From contig NZ_JASCIQ010000013.1 in assembly GCF_029968035.1 (NCBI RefSeq), forward strand, positions 1-64,000: a stretch of 64,000 bases of DNA, written 5' to 3'. Position 1 is the stretch's first letter; every line of letters starts with the position of its first letter. A program made the translations under genes and the position numbers. The DNA comes from Streptomyces cavernicola (GTDB lineage Bacteria > Actinomycetota > Actinomycetes > Streptomycetales > Streptomycetaceae). Under the pieces are notes generated by a model. That model had not been told where the DNA came from and searched no databases. It saw only the letters and a list, made by a program, of their open reading frames with translations. Positions 34,170 to 42,711 of the stretch are shown here, one piece after another.

Positions 34170-35336
34170 ATGCCTCACAGTGCCGCTCCCTCCGTGGCCA
34201 CCGCGCAGGCCCGTTCGTATGCGCCCGGCGCCGGCGAACTCCCCGTCGACGGCCGGCACCACCTGCGCACCAGCGCCGAAACAGCCCGCTGGGGCGAGTT
34301 GCCGAACGCCGCGAGCAAGCCGGTGCTCACCGTGGCCGACGGGGACACGGTCACCTTCGACCTGGTCTCGCACGAGGGCATCCTGCCCGACCAGGGCCGC
34401 GACCCGGTCGCGTTCTTCGGCGACCACGGGGTGCCCGCGGGCGACGTGCTCGCCGACGCCCGCGAGATCGCCGAGTCCGACCTGGCGTGCGACGAGACGG
34501 AACGGCTGGGCCCGCACATCGTCACCGGGCCGGTCGCGGTGCGCGGGGCCAGGCCCGGCGACCTGCTGCGCGTCGAGACGCTCTCCCTGTACCGCCGCAC
34601 CCACTACGGCATCATCTCCAACCGCCACAACCGCGGCGCCCTGCCTGGCGAACTCCCCGAGCCTGACACCGAGTTGACCGACCCGGACCTGCGCCGCATG
34701 CCGATCGGCACCGTCACCGCCTTCTGTACCGTCGAACGGCAGCCGGACGGCTCCGAGTTCGGACTCCTCCGGTACGGGGACGCACACCGGGCCCGCTTCC
34801 CGCTCAACCCCTTCGTCGGGATCATGGGCGTCGCGAGTGCCGAGGACACGCCCGTCAACTCCATCCCGCCCGGCAGCCACGGCGGCAACCTCGACGTGAA
34901 GCACCTCGACACCGGCTCGTCCCTCTACCTTCCCGTGCAGGTCGAAGACGCCGGGTTCCACGCCGGCGACCCGCACTTCGCGCAGGGCAACGGCGAGGTC
35001 GCGCTCACCGCCCTGGAGGCCCCGCTCCGCGCCACCGTCCGCCTCTCGCTCGTACGGGGCGAGGCGGCGCGGCGCGTCACGGGCCTGCTCGGCGAGCCGT
35101 TCGCCGAGACCCGTACGCACTGGATCGCCCTCGGCCTCGACGCGGACCTCGACGAGGCGCTGCGCCAGTGCGTACGGTCCGCGCTCGCGTTCCTCACCAG
35201 CCGCACCGGCATGGACCGTGCCACCGCGTACGCCTATCTCAGCGCGGCGGCCGACTTCGAGGTGTCGCAGGTCGTGGACAGTGTGAAGGGCGTCCACGCG
35301 ATGATCCGCAAGGCGGACTTCCCCGGCGTCCTCTGA
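34170..35336 (+). CDS. Acetamidase/formamidase family protein
   Basis: 388 residues of the FmdA_AmdA family. Signature parts include VTGPVAVRGARPGDLLRVE, RFPLNPFVGIMGVA, PPGSHGGNLDVKHL, LYLPVQVEDAGFHAGDPHFAQGNGEV. These zinc-type enzymes hydrolyse formamide or short amides to the acid and ammonia. AAGGACACGT lies before the ATG. It is on the same strand as carbamate kinase and the next amidohydrolase, 119 bases ahead. In this context it could deamidate the product left after carbamoyl transfer; that is inference. Confidence 0.92.
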   Translation: MPHSAAPSVATAQARSYAPGAGELPVDGRHHLRTSAETARWGELPNAASKPVLTVADGDTVTFDLVSHEGILPDQGRDPVAFFGDHGVPAGDVLADAREIAESDLACDETERLGPHIVTGPVAVRGARPGDLLRVETLSLYRRTHYGIISNRHNRGALPGELPEPDTELTDPDLRRMPIGTVTAFCTVERQPDGSEFGLLRYGDAHRARFPLNPFVGIMGVASAEDTPVNSIPPGSHGGNLDVKHLDTGSSLYLPVQVEDAGFHAGDPHFAQGNGEVALTALEAPLRATVRLSLVRGEAARRVTGLLGEPFAETRTHWIALGLDADLDEALRQCVRSALAFLTSRTGMDRATAYAYLSAAADFEVSQVVDSVKGVHAMIRKADFPGVL

Positions 35337-35455
35337 ACCTCCGCCGGCCGGACCCGCCCGTACGCGGCCCCCGGCTCCGCGAGCCCGCACCCGCAGCGCC
35401 GTACACGCACCCCTCTCTCCGCACTCTTCGACACGAGCAGGCAAGGAGACCCACC

Positions 35456-36754
35456 GTGACCGCTCTGCTGCTGCGCAACGCGCGCCTGGAGGCCGCGCCC
35501 GACCCCACGGACGTGCTCGTCCGGGACGGCCGCATCCACGCGATCGGCCCCCGGCCGGACGACCGGCTCGACGCCCAACTGCCCGACGGGGCCGAGGAGT
35601 TCGACTGTGCGGGCCGCGTGGTCCTGCCCGGGTTCGTCGAGTCCCATCTGCACCCGGACAAGGCGCTCCTCGACCTCACCCACCCGCATCCCGCCGGCAC
35701 GCTCGCCGACGCCATCCGCGTCACCGCCGAACTGAAGGCGGGCTTCACCCACGACGAGGTGCGCGCCCGCGCCGAGCAGGTGCTGCGCATGTGCGTCACG
35801 CAGGGCACCACGACCCTGCGCGCCCACCCCGACGTCGACCCGGTCGCGGGCCTCACCGGACTCGACGTGATGCTCGAACTCCGGGACACCTGGGCCGAGT
35901 TGATCGACCTGCAGGTGGTCGCTTTCCCACAGGAGGGCATCCTCAAGGCGCCCGGCACGATCGAGCTCCTGCACCGGGCGCTCGCCGCAGGCGCGGACGC
36001 GGTCGGCGGCTGCACCTACGGCGAGCTGTCCCCCGACCTCTGCCGCCGGCACGTCGAGATCGTCCTCGACCTGGCCGTCGAGTACGGCGTACCGGCCGAT
36101 CTGCACGCCGACTTCGCGGACGACGGCGCCGATCCGCGGTTCGCGCTCGCCGAGTTCATCGCCGAGCAGACCGCGGCGCGCGGCCTCGGCGGCCGGGTCG
36201 CCCTCGGCCACGCCACCTCCCTCGGCGGCCGCCCGCCCGGGGAGCGGCGCGCGGCCCTGAAGGCGCTCGCCGAGGCCGGTGTGGCCGTGGTGCCGCTGCC
36301 CGCCACCGACCTGTTCCTCGGCGGCCGCGGCGACACCACCGCCGTACGCCGAGGCCTCGCCCCAGTACGCGAACTCTGGGACGCGGGCGTCCTCACCGCC
36401 TGCTCCAGCAACAACATCCGCAACGCCTTCACCCCGTACGGCACCGGAGACGTCCTCGACACCGCCCTCCTCCTCGCCCGCCTCGGCCACCTCGCGGGCC
36501 CGGCCGACCTGCGCCGGGTGCTGCGCATGGTGACGTACGACGCGGCCCGCGTGGTGGGCCTGCCGGAGGCGGACTACGGCACGCACGTGGGCGCCGTGGC
36601 GGACCTGGTGGTCGTCGACACGGAGGACGTCGACGGGGTCCTCATCGAGCGGCCGGTGCGCACGGCCGTCATCAAGTCCGGGCGGATCGTGGCCCGTTCG
36701 TCCCGTACGACCGAGCTGACGGCCGCCCCGGCCGTGGGCGTGGAGGTGCTCTGA
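35456..36754 (+). CDS. Cytosine-deaminase-like amidohydrolase with altered active site
   Basis: 432 residues. ESHLHPDKALLD carries the first metal-binding His-x-His, ADLHADFADDG a third His, and LGHATSLGG a fourth. By alignment with CodA from memory, the proton-shuttle Glu of HCDE is Phe (HADF) and the metal-ligand Asp region reads ACSSNNIRNAFTPYG, with Asn for Asp. A different reaction or metal geometry is therefore likely. GTG at 35456 follows AAGGAGACCCACC. The stop is four bases before the next gene. It may open a ring to a ureido product. Confidence 0.85.
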   Translation: MTALLLRNARLEAAPDPTDVLVRDGRIHAIGPRPDDRLDAQLPDGAEEFDCAGRVVLPGFVESHLHPDKALLDLTHPHPAGTLADAIRVTAELKAGFTHDEVRARAEQVLRMCVTQGTTTLRAHPDVDPVAGLTGLDVMLELRDTWAELIDLQVVAFPQEGILKAPGTIELLHRALAAGADAVGGCTYGELSPDLCRRHVEIVLDLAVEYGVPADLHADFADDGADPRFALAEFIAEQTAARGLGGRVALGHATSLGGRPPGERRAALKALAEAGVAVVPLPATDLFLGGRGDTTAVRRGLAPVRELWDAGVLTACSSNNIRNAFTPYGTGDVLDTALLLARLGHLAGPADLRRVLRMVTYDAARVVGLPEADYGTHVGAVADLVVVDTEDVDGVLIERPVRTAVIKSGRIVARSSRTTELTAAPAVGVEVL

Positions 36755-36757
36755 CAC

Positions 36758-37528
36758 ATGACCGGAAACACCGGAAACACCGGAAACGCTGGAAAACCCG
36801 GAAGCACCGGAAGCACCGGAAGCACCGGAAGCACCGGAAGCACCGGAAAGGCCGGGAAATGGATCCGCCCGGCGGCCAACCCGGCCGTGCGCGAGCGCAT
36901 CCCGCACGAGATCGTCGCCTCCGTGCTCGCGGCGACCACCGCGTTCGTCGGCGGCACCGCACTCCATCTGCCGCCGTGGGCGATCTTCATCTCCTGGGCG
37001 GGTGTCTTCCTGCTCGGCGGCCCCACCCTGTTCCACGCCAAGCGGCTGTGGTGCGCGATGCCGGTGGGCTCCAGTTACGCGCTGCTCATCGTCCTCGCGG
37101 AGACCAACGCGGGCACGGCCTTCGGCGACAGCCAACTCGCCCGCAACGCGTTCGGGGCGCTGTGCATCCTGGTGCTCAACTCGGCGCTCATGTACACCGG
37201 CCGCATCCCGCTGTTCTCCCTGGTCCCGGGGATGTTCTTCGGCTTCGCCAGCTACTTCGCCACGTACTTCGGCGGTTTCGGCTACGACCCGGGAAACCCG
37301 TGGGCCGCCTGGATCTGCGTCATCGCGATGAACGCGCTCGGACCCGTCTACGCCTGGCTCTCGATGGCCCTCACGTTCTCGGTGCCGAGGGAGGCCGAGG
37401 CGGGCGCGAGCGACGGCGCGAGTGACACGGACAGTGGTGACACGGACGAGCCGCGAGTGCCGGAGCAGCCCCGCCGTCGAGGCGCGGCGCGGACCGGCCT
37501 CCGTCGACGGGAAGCACCGCGCCGTTGA
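36758..37528 (+). CDS. DUF1097 membrane protein with collagen-like N-terminus
   Basis: 256 residues. Residues 3-34 form about 11 Gly-x-y triplets (GNT, GNA, GKP, five GST, GKA). After a short basic linker come about five membrane helices of the DUF1097 type (AIFISWAGVFLLGGPTLFHAKR, LIVLAETNAGTAFGDS, LFSLVPGMFFGFASYFATYF, WAAWICVIAMNALGPVYAWL). The C-terminus is acidic, then basic. It is coupled to the amidohydrolase gene, with a ribosome site GGAGGTG inside that gene's end. E. coli YcdZ is a member of unknown function. A transport role in this pathway is plausible but unproved. Confidence 0.85.
   Translation: MTGNTGNTGNAGKPGSTGSTGSTGSTGSTGKAGKWIRPAANPAVRERIPHEIVASVLAATTAFVGGTALHLPPWAIFISWAGVFLLGGPTLFHAKRLWCAMPVGSSYALLIVLAETNAGTAFGDSQLARNAFGALCILVLNSALMYTGRIPLFSLVPGMFFGFASYFATYFGGFGYDPGNPWAAWICVIAMNALGPVYAWLSMALTFSVPREAEAGASDGASDTDSGDTDEPRVPEQPRRRGAARTGLRRREAPRR
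36760..36849 (+). repeat. 9-base tandem repeat encoding collagen-like triplets
   Basis: About ten copies of ACCGGAAAC or ACCGGAAGC in tandem, each coding for three residues of the Gly-x-y run. Five successive units are identical, a typical variable-number repeat. Confidence 0.85.
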
Positions 37529-37583
37529 CTAACGCCGGGGGAGTCCGAGGCCACGTGTTCGCGCGTAGCTGCGGGCCGAGGTG

Positions 37584-38045
37584 TCAGGGGCGCGGCCAGG
37601 GGCGGCCGTCGATGCGCTCGATGTCGGTGTTGAACCGCTTGAGGTGCTCGGCGAACGAGGTGATGTCGTCCTCCGTCCAGTCGGCCATGATCGCCCCGAG
37701 GCTCTCGACGATGCCCTCGCGCTCCTGGTCGAGCCGCTGCTCGCCCTCGGCCGTGATGCGGAACTTGCGGGCGGCGCCGCCTTCGGGGTCGGGTATGCGC
37801 TCCACGAGACCGGACCGCACGGCCGCGGCCGTCTGCCGGTTGAGGGTCGAGGCGTCGAGCCCGAAGGCCTCGCAGAGCTGCCCGATCGACATCGGCCCCT
37901 GCATCCGGATCCGGCTCAACAGGATGTACGCGCTGCGGTCGAGGGTGCTGCCCCGGCTGCGGCCCTTCGACTTGTGCAGGTGCAGATAGCGGCCGAGGAG
38001 CATCTGCTCGTACTCCACCTGGCGCGTGGCGCCGGCACTGTCCAT
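37584..38045 (-). CDS. MarR family transcriptional regulator
   Basis: 153 residues. The winged helix is ILLSRIRMQGPMSIGQLCEAFGLDASTLNRQTAAAVRSGLVERI, seen as MSIGQLCEAFGLD, STLNRQTAAAVRSG and wing DPEGGAARKFRITAEGEQRL. AAGGAG lies upstream of the ATG at 38045. It is convergent with the DUF1097 gene. A run of G bases (C on the coding strand) lies in its promoter region. The target is unknown; the SDR gene on the same strand 240 bases upstream is a candidate. Confidence 0.92.
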   Translation of the reverse strand: MDSAGATRQVEYEQMLLGRYLHLHKSKGRSRGSTLDRSAYILLSRIRMQGPMSIGQLCEAFGLDASTLNRQTAAAVRSGLVERIPDPEGGAARKFRITAEGEQRLDQEREGIVESLGAIMADWTEDDITSFAEHLKRFNTDIERIDGRPWPRP

Positions 38046-38286
38046 GGGGGCGTCGATCTCCTTGCTGCGATCCGGGGGGGGGACAGGGGGGGCGTGTGGC
38101 ACGGCGTCCCTGTGCGCGCCATGTCTACCACGGTCCGTGCAGGTCAAGAACGGAATGGACCGGGCAGGCGCCCTGCGCGGTACGCATCCGCCCCTCGCCC
38201 GGAACGCGTACGGACTCTCCTTGCACAAGCCGCCAACGGGTCCTGGCAGCACGGGACTTGAAGGAGACCCCCTGTGCGCCGCGCCC

Positions 38287-39063
38287 TCACACGCTGTACC
38301 CGCCGTCCACGGCCAGGCTCTGACCGGTGATGAACCCGGCCCGGTCCGAGGCGAGGAACGCCACAGCCTCCGCGATGTCCTGCGCGCGGCCGAAGCGCCG
38401 CAACGGGATGTTGCGCCGCGTCACCGCCAGCGCCTCCTCGTCCAGCTCCCCGCTGTCGATGAGGCGGGCCGCGATGCCGTCGGTGAGCATGCCGGGGCCG
38501 ACGCAGTTGACCCGCACCCCGTACCGGCCCTCCTCCGCGGCGAGGGCGCGCGCGACCGCCTCCACCGCGCCCTTCGTCCCGGTGGAGAGCCCGTCGCGCA
38601 CCGGGAAGCGACTGGTGGCCGCCGTCGTCACCGCGACCAGACTGCCGCCGCTCGCCCGCAGCGCCGGCAGCGCGGGGTGGACGAGCTGGTAGAACGCCGC
38701 CGCGTCCGCGTGCAGCTGCTCCCGGTAGCGGGCCGGCGGAACCTGGCTGAGGTGGACCATGGGCACGTGCGGCCCGGCCGCGTACACCAACGTATGCAGG
38801 CCGCCGTGCGCCTCGGCCGCCCCGGTGACCGCGCTCGCGGCGGCCGCCTCGTCGGTCAAGTCGGCCCGTAGCGCGTGCACTTGACGCCCCTCGGCGCTCA
38901 GCTCGGAGACGAGCCGGTGCGCGGCGACCTCGCTGCTGCGGTACGTGAACACCACCTCGCTGCCGCGCCGCGCCAAGGTGCGCACGATCGCCGCCCCGAT
39001 GCCTCCGGTGCCGCCCGCGACCAGGGCGACGCCCTTGCGGTCGGAGAAATCCTCGACGTTCAT
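38287..39063 (-). CDS. Atypical SDR lacking the catalytic Tyr
   Basis: 258 residues. The nucleotide-binding motif VALVAGGTGGIGAAIVRTLA, YAAGPH, and the C-terminal FITGQSLAVDGGYSV are those of FabG-like SDRs. At the active site, VRDGLSTGTKGAVEAV replaces Y-x-x-x-K with S-x-x-x-K, and VTTAATS stands where the catalytic Ser lies. It may be a non-catalytic or redirected SDR, or have a relocated Tyr. The start at 39063 lacks a clear ribosome site. No operon partner. Confidence 0.87.
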   Translation of the reverse strand: MNVEDFSDRKGVALVAGGTGGIGAAIVRTLARRGSEVVFTYRSSEVAAHRLVSELSAEGRQVHALRADLTDEAAAASAVTGAAEAHGGLHTLVYAAGPHVPMVHLSQVPPARYREQLHADAAAFYQLVHPALPALRASGGSLVAVTTAATSRFPVRDGLSTGTKGAVEAVARALAAEEGRYGVRVNCVGPGMLTDGIAARLIDSGELDEEALAVTRRNIPLRRFGRAQDIAEAVAFLASDRAGFITGQSLAVDGGYSV

Positions 39064-39573
39064 CGGACGCTCATCGGCGGTGCCGCCTTTCCTGGTGCCG
39101 GGGCCGGGGCGTGCGCGCCCGTCCTGCTGAGGCCCCAAGAATGCGCGAAGGCGGTCACGGCAACAAGAGTGAGATCCCGTCAGAAGTGCTCGTCAGAAGT
39201 GCTCGTCAGAAGTGCTCGTCAGCAGGGAAGTCGGCGTCGTGAAGGTGGGGTGGGCGGGTGTCAGGACGCGTCGGCCGCTGCCGCCGGCGCCGGCGCCGGA
39301 ACCGCATCAGCTGCGGGAAGCCCTCGGGGGCCTCCCCGCCCGGAACCGACGGATCTCGGCCAGGCGAGCCTCGACGAACGCCCGGTCGTGCGCGCCCCAT
39401 GAACGAGGCCGGCAGGGCCGGCCCTTCGACGCCGACGCGCCTTCCCCGGTCCGTCCCCGACTCGTACGCCCCTGACCAGGCCCGTTGCGTACGGCGTTGC
39501 GGGCGTGGCCGTGGCGAGCGAGGGTCGAGGGGGAGGGGGCCGGTACAGCCTGCGTACGAGGAGGAGGAACCTC
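39064..39573. other. 510-base intergenic region
   Basis: It contains three tandem copies of the 13-base unit GTCAGAAGTGCTC at 39179-39217. Small open frames on both strands (for example 39206-39400 reverse) have no start support or domain. I see no reliable gene. The ribosome site of the next gene (AGGAGGAGGAACCTC) closes the region. Confidence 0.6.
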
Positions 39574-40965
39574 ATGCCCATCGCCACCGTCAACCCCGCC
39601 ACGGGAGAGACGCTGAAGACGTTCGAGGCGCTCACCCCCGAGGAGGTGGAACGACGGCTCGCCACGGCCGAGGCGGCGTACCGCAAGCACCGCCTCACCT
39701 CCTTCGCCGACCGCGGCAAGCTCATGGAGCGCGCGGCCGACCTCCTGGAGGCGGACATCGACGACGTGGCGCGCACCATGACCCTGGAGATGGGCAAACC
39801 CCTCAAGGCGGCGCGCGCGGAGGCCGCGAAGTGCGTGAAGGCGATGCGCTGGTACGCGGCGCACGCCGAGTCCCTGCTCGCCGACGAGAAGCCCGAGGCG
39901 CGAGACGTCGAGGACTCGGGCGCCGTCCGCGCCGTAGTCCGCTACCGTCCCATCGGCCCGGTCCTCGCCGTGATGCCGTGGAACTTCCCGCTCTGGCAGG
40001 TCGTACGGTTCGCCGCGCCGGCCCTGATGGCGGGCAACGTCGGCCTGCTCAAGCACGCGTCGAACGTCCCGCAGACCGCCCTCTACCTGGAGGAGCTGTT
40101 CCGGCGCGCCGGCTACTTCGAGGGCTGCTTCCAGACGCTCCTGATCGGCTCGGGCGCCGTCGAGGGCGTGCTGCGCGACCCGCGCGTGGCCGCCGCGACC
40201 CTGACCGGCAGCGAACCCGCCGGCCGCGCCGTCGCCTCGGTCGCCGGTGACGAGGTCAAGAAGACGGTCCTCGAACTGGGCGGCAGCGACCCGTACTTGG
40301 TGCTCCCCAGCGCCGACGTCGAGAAGGCCGCGGCAACCGCGGTCACCGCGCGCGTGCAGAACAACGGCCAGTCCTGCATCGCCGCGAAGCGGTTCATCGT
40401 GCACGCCGACGTCCACGACGCGTTCCGCGACCGATTCGTCGCCGGTATGCGGGAGTTGACCGTGGGCGATCCGATGTCCGAGGACACCGACGTCGGCCCG
40501 CTCTCCTCCGAACAGGGCCGCAAGGACCTGGAGGCGCTCGTCGACGACGCGGTGGCCAAGGGCGCGACCGTCCTCTGCGGCGGCGGCCGCCCGGAACGGC
40601 TTGACGGCGGCTGGTTCTACACCCCGACCGTCCTGGCCGGCATCACCGAGGACATGCGCATCCACCGTGAGGAGGCCTTCGGCCCGGTCGCCACCCTCTA
40701 CCGCGTGGACAGCCTCGACGAGGCCGTCGCCCTCGCCAACGACACGCCGTTCGGCCTGAGTTCCAACGTCTGGACGCGCGACGAGGACGACATCGCCCGC
40801 TGCGTCCGCGACATCCAGGCGGGCGGCGTCTTCGTCAACGGCATGACCGCCTCCCACCCCGGCCTCCCCTTCGGCGGCGCCAAACGCTCCGGCTACGGCC
40901 GGGAACTGGCGGAGGAGGGCATCCGAGAGTTCTGCAACGTGACGACGGTCTGGTACGGGGCTTAG
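39574..40965 (+). CDS. gabD: NADP-dependent succinate-semialdehyde dehydrogenase
   Basis: A 463-residue aldehyde dehydrogenase. MPWNFPLWQVVRFAAPAL, VLELGGSDPYLVL (general base Glu) and NNGQSCIAAKRF (catalytic Cys) are in place, with EEAFGPVATLYRVDSLDEAV near the end. The N-terminus MPIATVNPATGETLKTF and EMGKPL resemble GabD-type enzymes of Actinobacteria. It oxidises succinate semialdehyde to succinate, in GABA or polyamine use. A strong ribosome site precedes the ATG at 39574. Closely related aldehyde dehydrogenases with other substrates cannot be excluded. Confidence 0.88.
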   Translation: MPIATVNPATGETLKTFEALTPEEVERRLATAEAAYRKHRLTSFADRGKLMERAADLLEADIDDVARTMTLEMGKPLKAARAEAAKCVKAMRWYAAHAESLLADEKPEARDVEDSGAVRAVVRYRPIGPVLAVMPWNFPLWQVVRFAAPALMAGNVGLLKHASNVPQTALYLEELFRRAGYFEGCFQTLLIGSGAVEGVLRDPRVAAATLTGSEPAGRAVASVAGDEVKKTVLELGGSDPYLVLPSADVEKAAATAVTARVQNNGQSCIAAKRFIVHADVHDAFRDRFVAGMRELTVGDPMSEDTDVGPLSSEQGRKDLEALVDDAVAKGATVLCGGGRPERLDGGWFYTPTVLAGITEDMRIHREEAFGPVATLYRVDSLDEAVALANDTPFGLSSNVWTRDEDDIARCVRDIQAGGVFVNGMTASHPGLPFGGAKRSGYGRELAEEGIREFCNVTTVWYGA

Positions 40966-40984
40966 GTGGAGGGGCCGAATTCAC

Positions 40985-41085
40985 GTGCCCCTTTAGGGGC
41001 GCGGGGAACTGCGCGATCAGCCACGACGACGGGCAAGCCGAAGAACAAGCGCCGCAGGCTTACGGGAAGGGGCGAGTAGGGGAAA
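40985..41085. repeat. Streptomyces-type composite intergenic repeat (copy 2)
   Basis: GGGGCGCGGGGAACTGCGCG and flanks (core 40995-41028) match the complement of 142-175. The following CGGGAAGGGGCGAG stretch matches the complement of the pyrimidine block at about 65-78. It lies between convergent genes. Confidence 0.75.
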
Positions 41086-41198
41086 GACCGGCGAGCCCGG
41101 CCCACGGCCCTACGGCGTACGAACCGCTTCACGCTCCCCGAGGCCCACCTCGGACCGCGGCAGCAGCAGCGGCATGGCCAGGACCGTACGACATCGCA

Positions 41199-41238
41199 AA
41201 GCGCCGGACGAGCTGGAGATCCAGCCCGTCCGGCGCTT
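41199..41238. terminator. Bidirectional hairpin, CCGTCCGGCGCTT-type repeat
   Basis: AAGCGCCGGACG (41199-41210) pairs perfectly with CGTCCGGCGCTT (41227-41238), with an inner CTGGA/TCCAG stem. This is a familiar Streptomyces intergenic hairpin. It sits between the 3' ends of gabD and the Tat amidohydrolase and probably ends both transcripts. Confidence 0.75.
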
Positions 41239-41312
41239 GCGGACGAGCCCGCAGGGACGGACGGCGCCACCGCCAACCGCGCGGGACGTGCTACGTCAGG
41301 ACCTCAGGACCC

Positions 41313-42611
41313 TCAGACCAGCTCGCCGTCGCGGGCCACGACCTGGCCGCCCTTCACGACGAGGTCACGCTGCGGCATGTCCACCACGACCTGCGGCGCG
41401 CCCTCGCCCTTGACGAGGACGAAGTCGGCGGGCGAGCCGGCCTTCAGGTCGGTGCGGTCCAGCTGCATGACGTCCGAGCCGCCGTGCGCCGCCACGTCGT
41501 ACACGTGGTTCAGCTCGTCGTCCAGGCGGACGTCGGTGACCCAGCCGAGGATGTGCGCGCGGTGCAGCATGTCGGCGTTGCCGAACGGGCTCCACGAGTC
41601 GCGCACACCGTCCGAGCCGAGGCCGACGCGCACGCCGTGCTCCTGCAGCTTGCCGACGGGCAGCACCAGCGACTCGTTCGGGGCCACCGTCGTCAGGGAG
41701 ATGTCCAGGTCGCTCAGGTCCGCGGCCATCTTGCCGAGGTCGGCGTCCGACAGGCCCGGCAGGCAGAAGACATGGCTGACGTTGACCTTGCCGCGCAGGC
41801 CGAGCGCGCGCGTGCGCTCGATGATCGCCTGCATCACCTTCAGGCCCTTGTCGTCCCGGTCGTGCAGGTGGATGTCGACGCCGATGCCGTGCCGGTCGGC
41901 CAGACCGAAGATCAGGTCGAGCTGCTCGTCCATCGCGTTGTCGAAGCTGATCGGGTCGATGCCGCCGACGAAGTCGATCTGCCCGCCGCGCGCCGCCTCC
42001 TCGAGCAGCTCGGCCGTACCGGGCGTACGCACCACACCGTGCTGCGGGAACGCCACGATCTCCACGTCAAGGGCGTGCGCCAGCTTCCTGCGGGCCTCGG
42101 CCACACCCTCCACACCGGCCAGGTCGTACGCGGGCGCCACGTCCACGTGGGCGCGCATCGCGCGGGTGCCACGGGTCACGGCGTGCGCCATCAGGCCGTA
42201 GGAGCGCTCGCCGACCGTGCGCTTCTGCGACTTGAACAGCTCGACGTCCTGCTCGCAGTACTCGGCGATGCTGCTCGCCGGCTTGCGCGAGACCCAGTCG
42301 CCGCCCCACGACGTCTTGTCCGGGTGGATGTGCGCGTCCACCAGGGACGGCAGCGCGACCCGCCCGCCGCCGTCGACGACGCGCGCACCGCCCGGAGCCG
42401 GACCGTCCGTGATCTTGCCGTCGACGACGACCAGGTCCACGGGCTTGGCCGTGCCGAACGGGCGGACGTTGCGGAACACGACGGCCCTGGACGGACGGTC
42501 GTCGTGACGCCCACGCGAAGCGGCGGAGGAGGAACCGGCCGAGAACGCGGTGGCGGTACCGGCCAGAGCGGCGGCACCGGCGATCATGCCGCGGCGGGAC
42601 AGGGGCGTCAT
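41313..42611 (-). CDS. Tat-exported cytosine-deaminase-like amidohydrolase
   Basis: 432 residues. A Tat signal (SRRGMIAGAAALAGTATAFSAG) is followed by an amidohydrolase barrel: DAHIHPDKTSW (His-x-His), GVDIHLHDRDDKG, NVSHVFCL, and VGLGSDGVRDSWSPFGNADML with the metal-ligand Asp. This resembles CodA/AtzC-type enzymes, but export through Tat is unusual for a nucleobase deaminase. GAAGGAGACTTCC before the ATG supports the start. It lies 100 bases downstream of a second Tat amidohydrolase, likely in one operon. The substrate may be an extracellular cyclic amide. Confidence 0.87.
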   Translation of the reverse strand: MTPLSRRGMIAGAAALAGTATAFSAGSSSAASRGRHDDRPSRAVVFRNVRPFGTAKPVDLVVVDGKITDGPAPGGARVVDGGGRVALPSLVDAHIHPDKTSWGGDWVSRKPASSIAEYCEQDVELFKSQKRTVGERSYGLMAHAVTRGTRAMRAHVDVAPAYDLAGVEGVAEARRKLAHALDVEIVAFPQHGVVRTPGTAELLEEAARGGQIDFVGGIDPISFDNAMDEQLDLIFGLADRHGIGVDIHLHDRDDKGLKVMQAIIERTRALGLRGKVNVSHVFCLPGLSDADLGKMAADLSDLDISLTTVAPNESLVLPVGKLQEHGVRVGLGSDGVRDSWSPFGNADMLHRAHILGWVTDVRLDDELNHVYDVAAHGGSDVMQLDRTDLKAGSPADFVLVKGEGAPQVVVDMPQRDLVVKGGQVVARDGELV

Positions 42612-42711
42612 GGAAGTCTCCTTCGGGAGCTACGAGGACATACGGGAACGGCGGGGCGGGCGGCGGACCTTGGTTCGTGCCGGGGCCACCCGCCCACGCC
42701 AGGAAGGAAGG

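Noticed and set aside
39206..39400. Small reverse-strand frame near the 13-base repeats
   Set aside because: No ribosome site, Arg-rich composition, and its stop falls within the tandem repeat.
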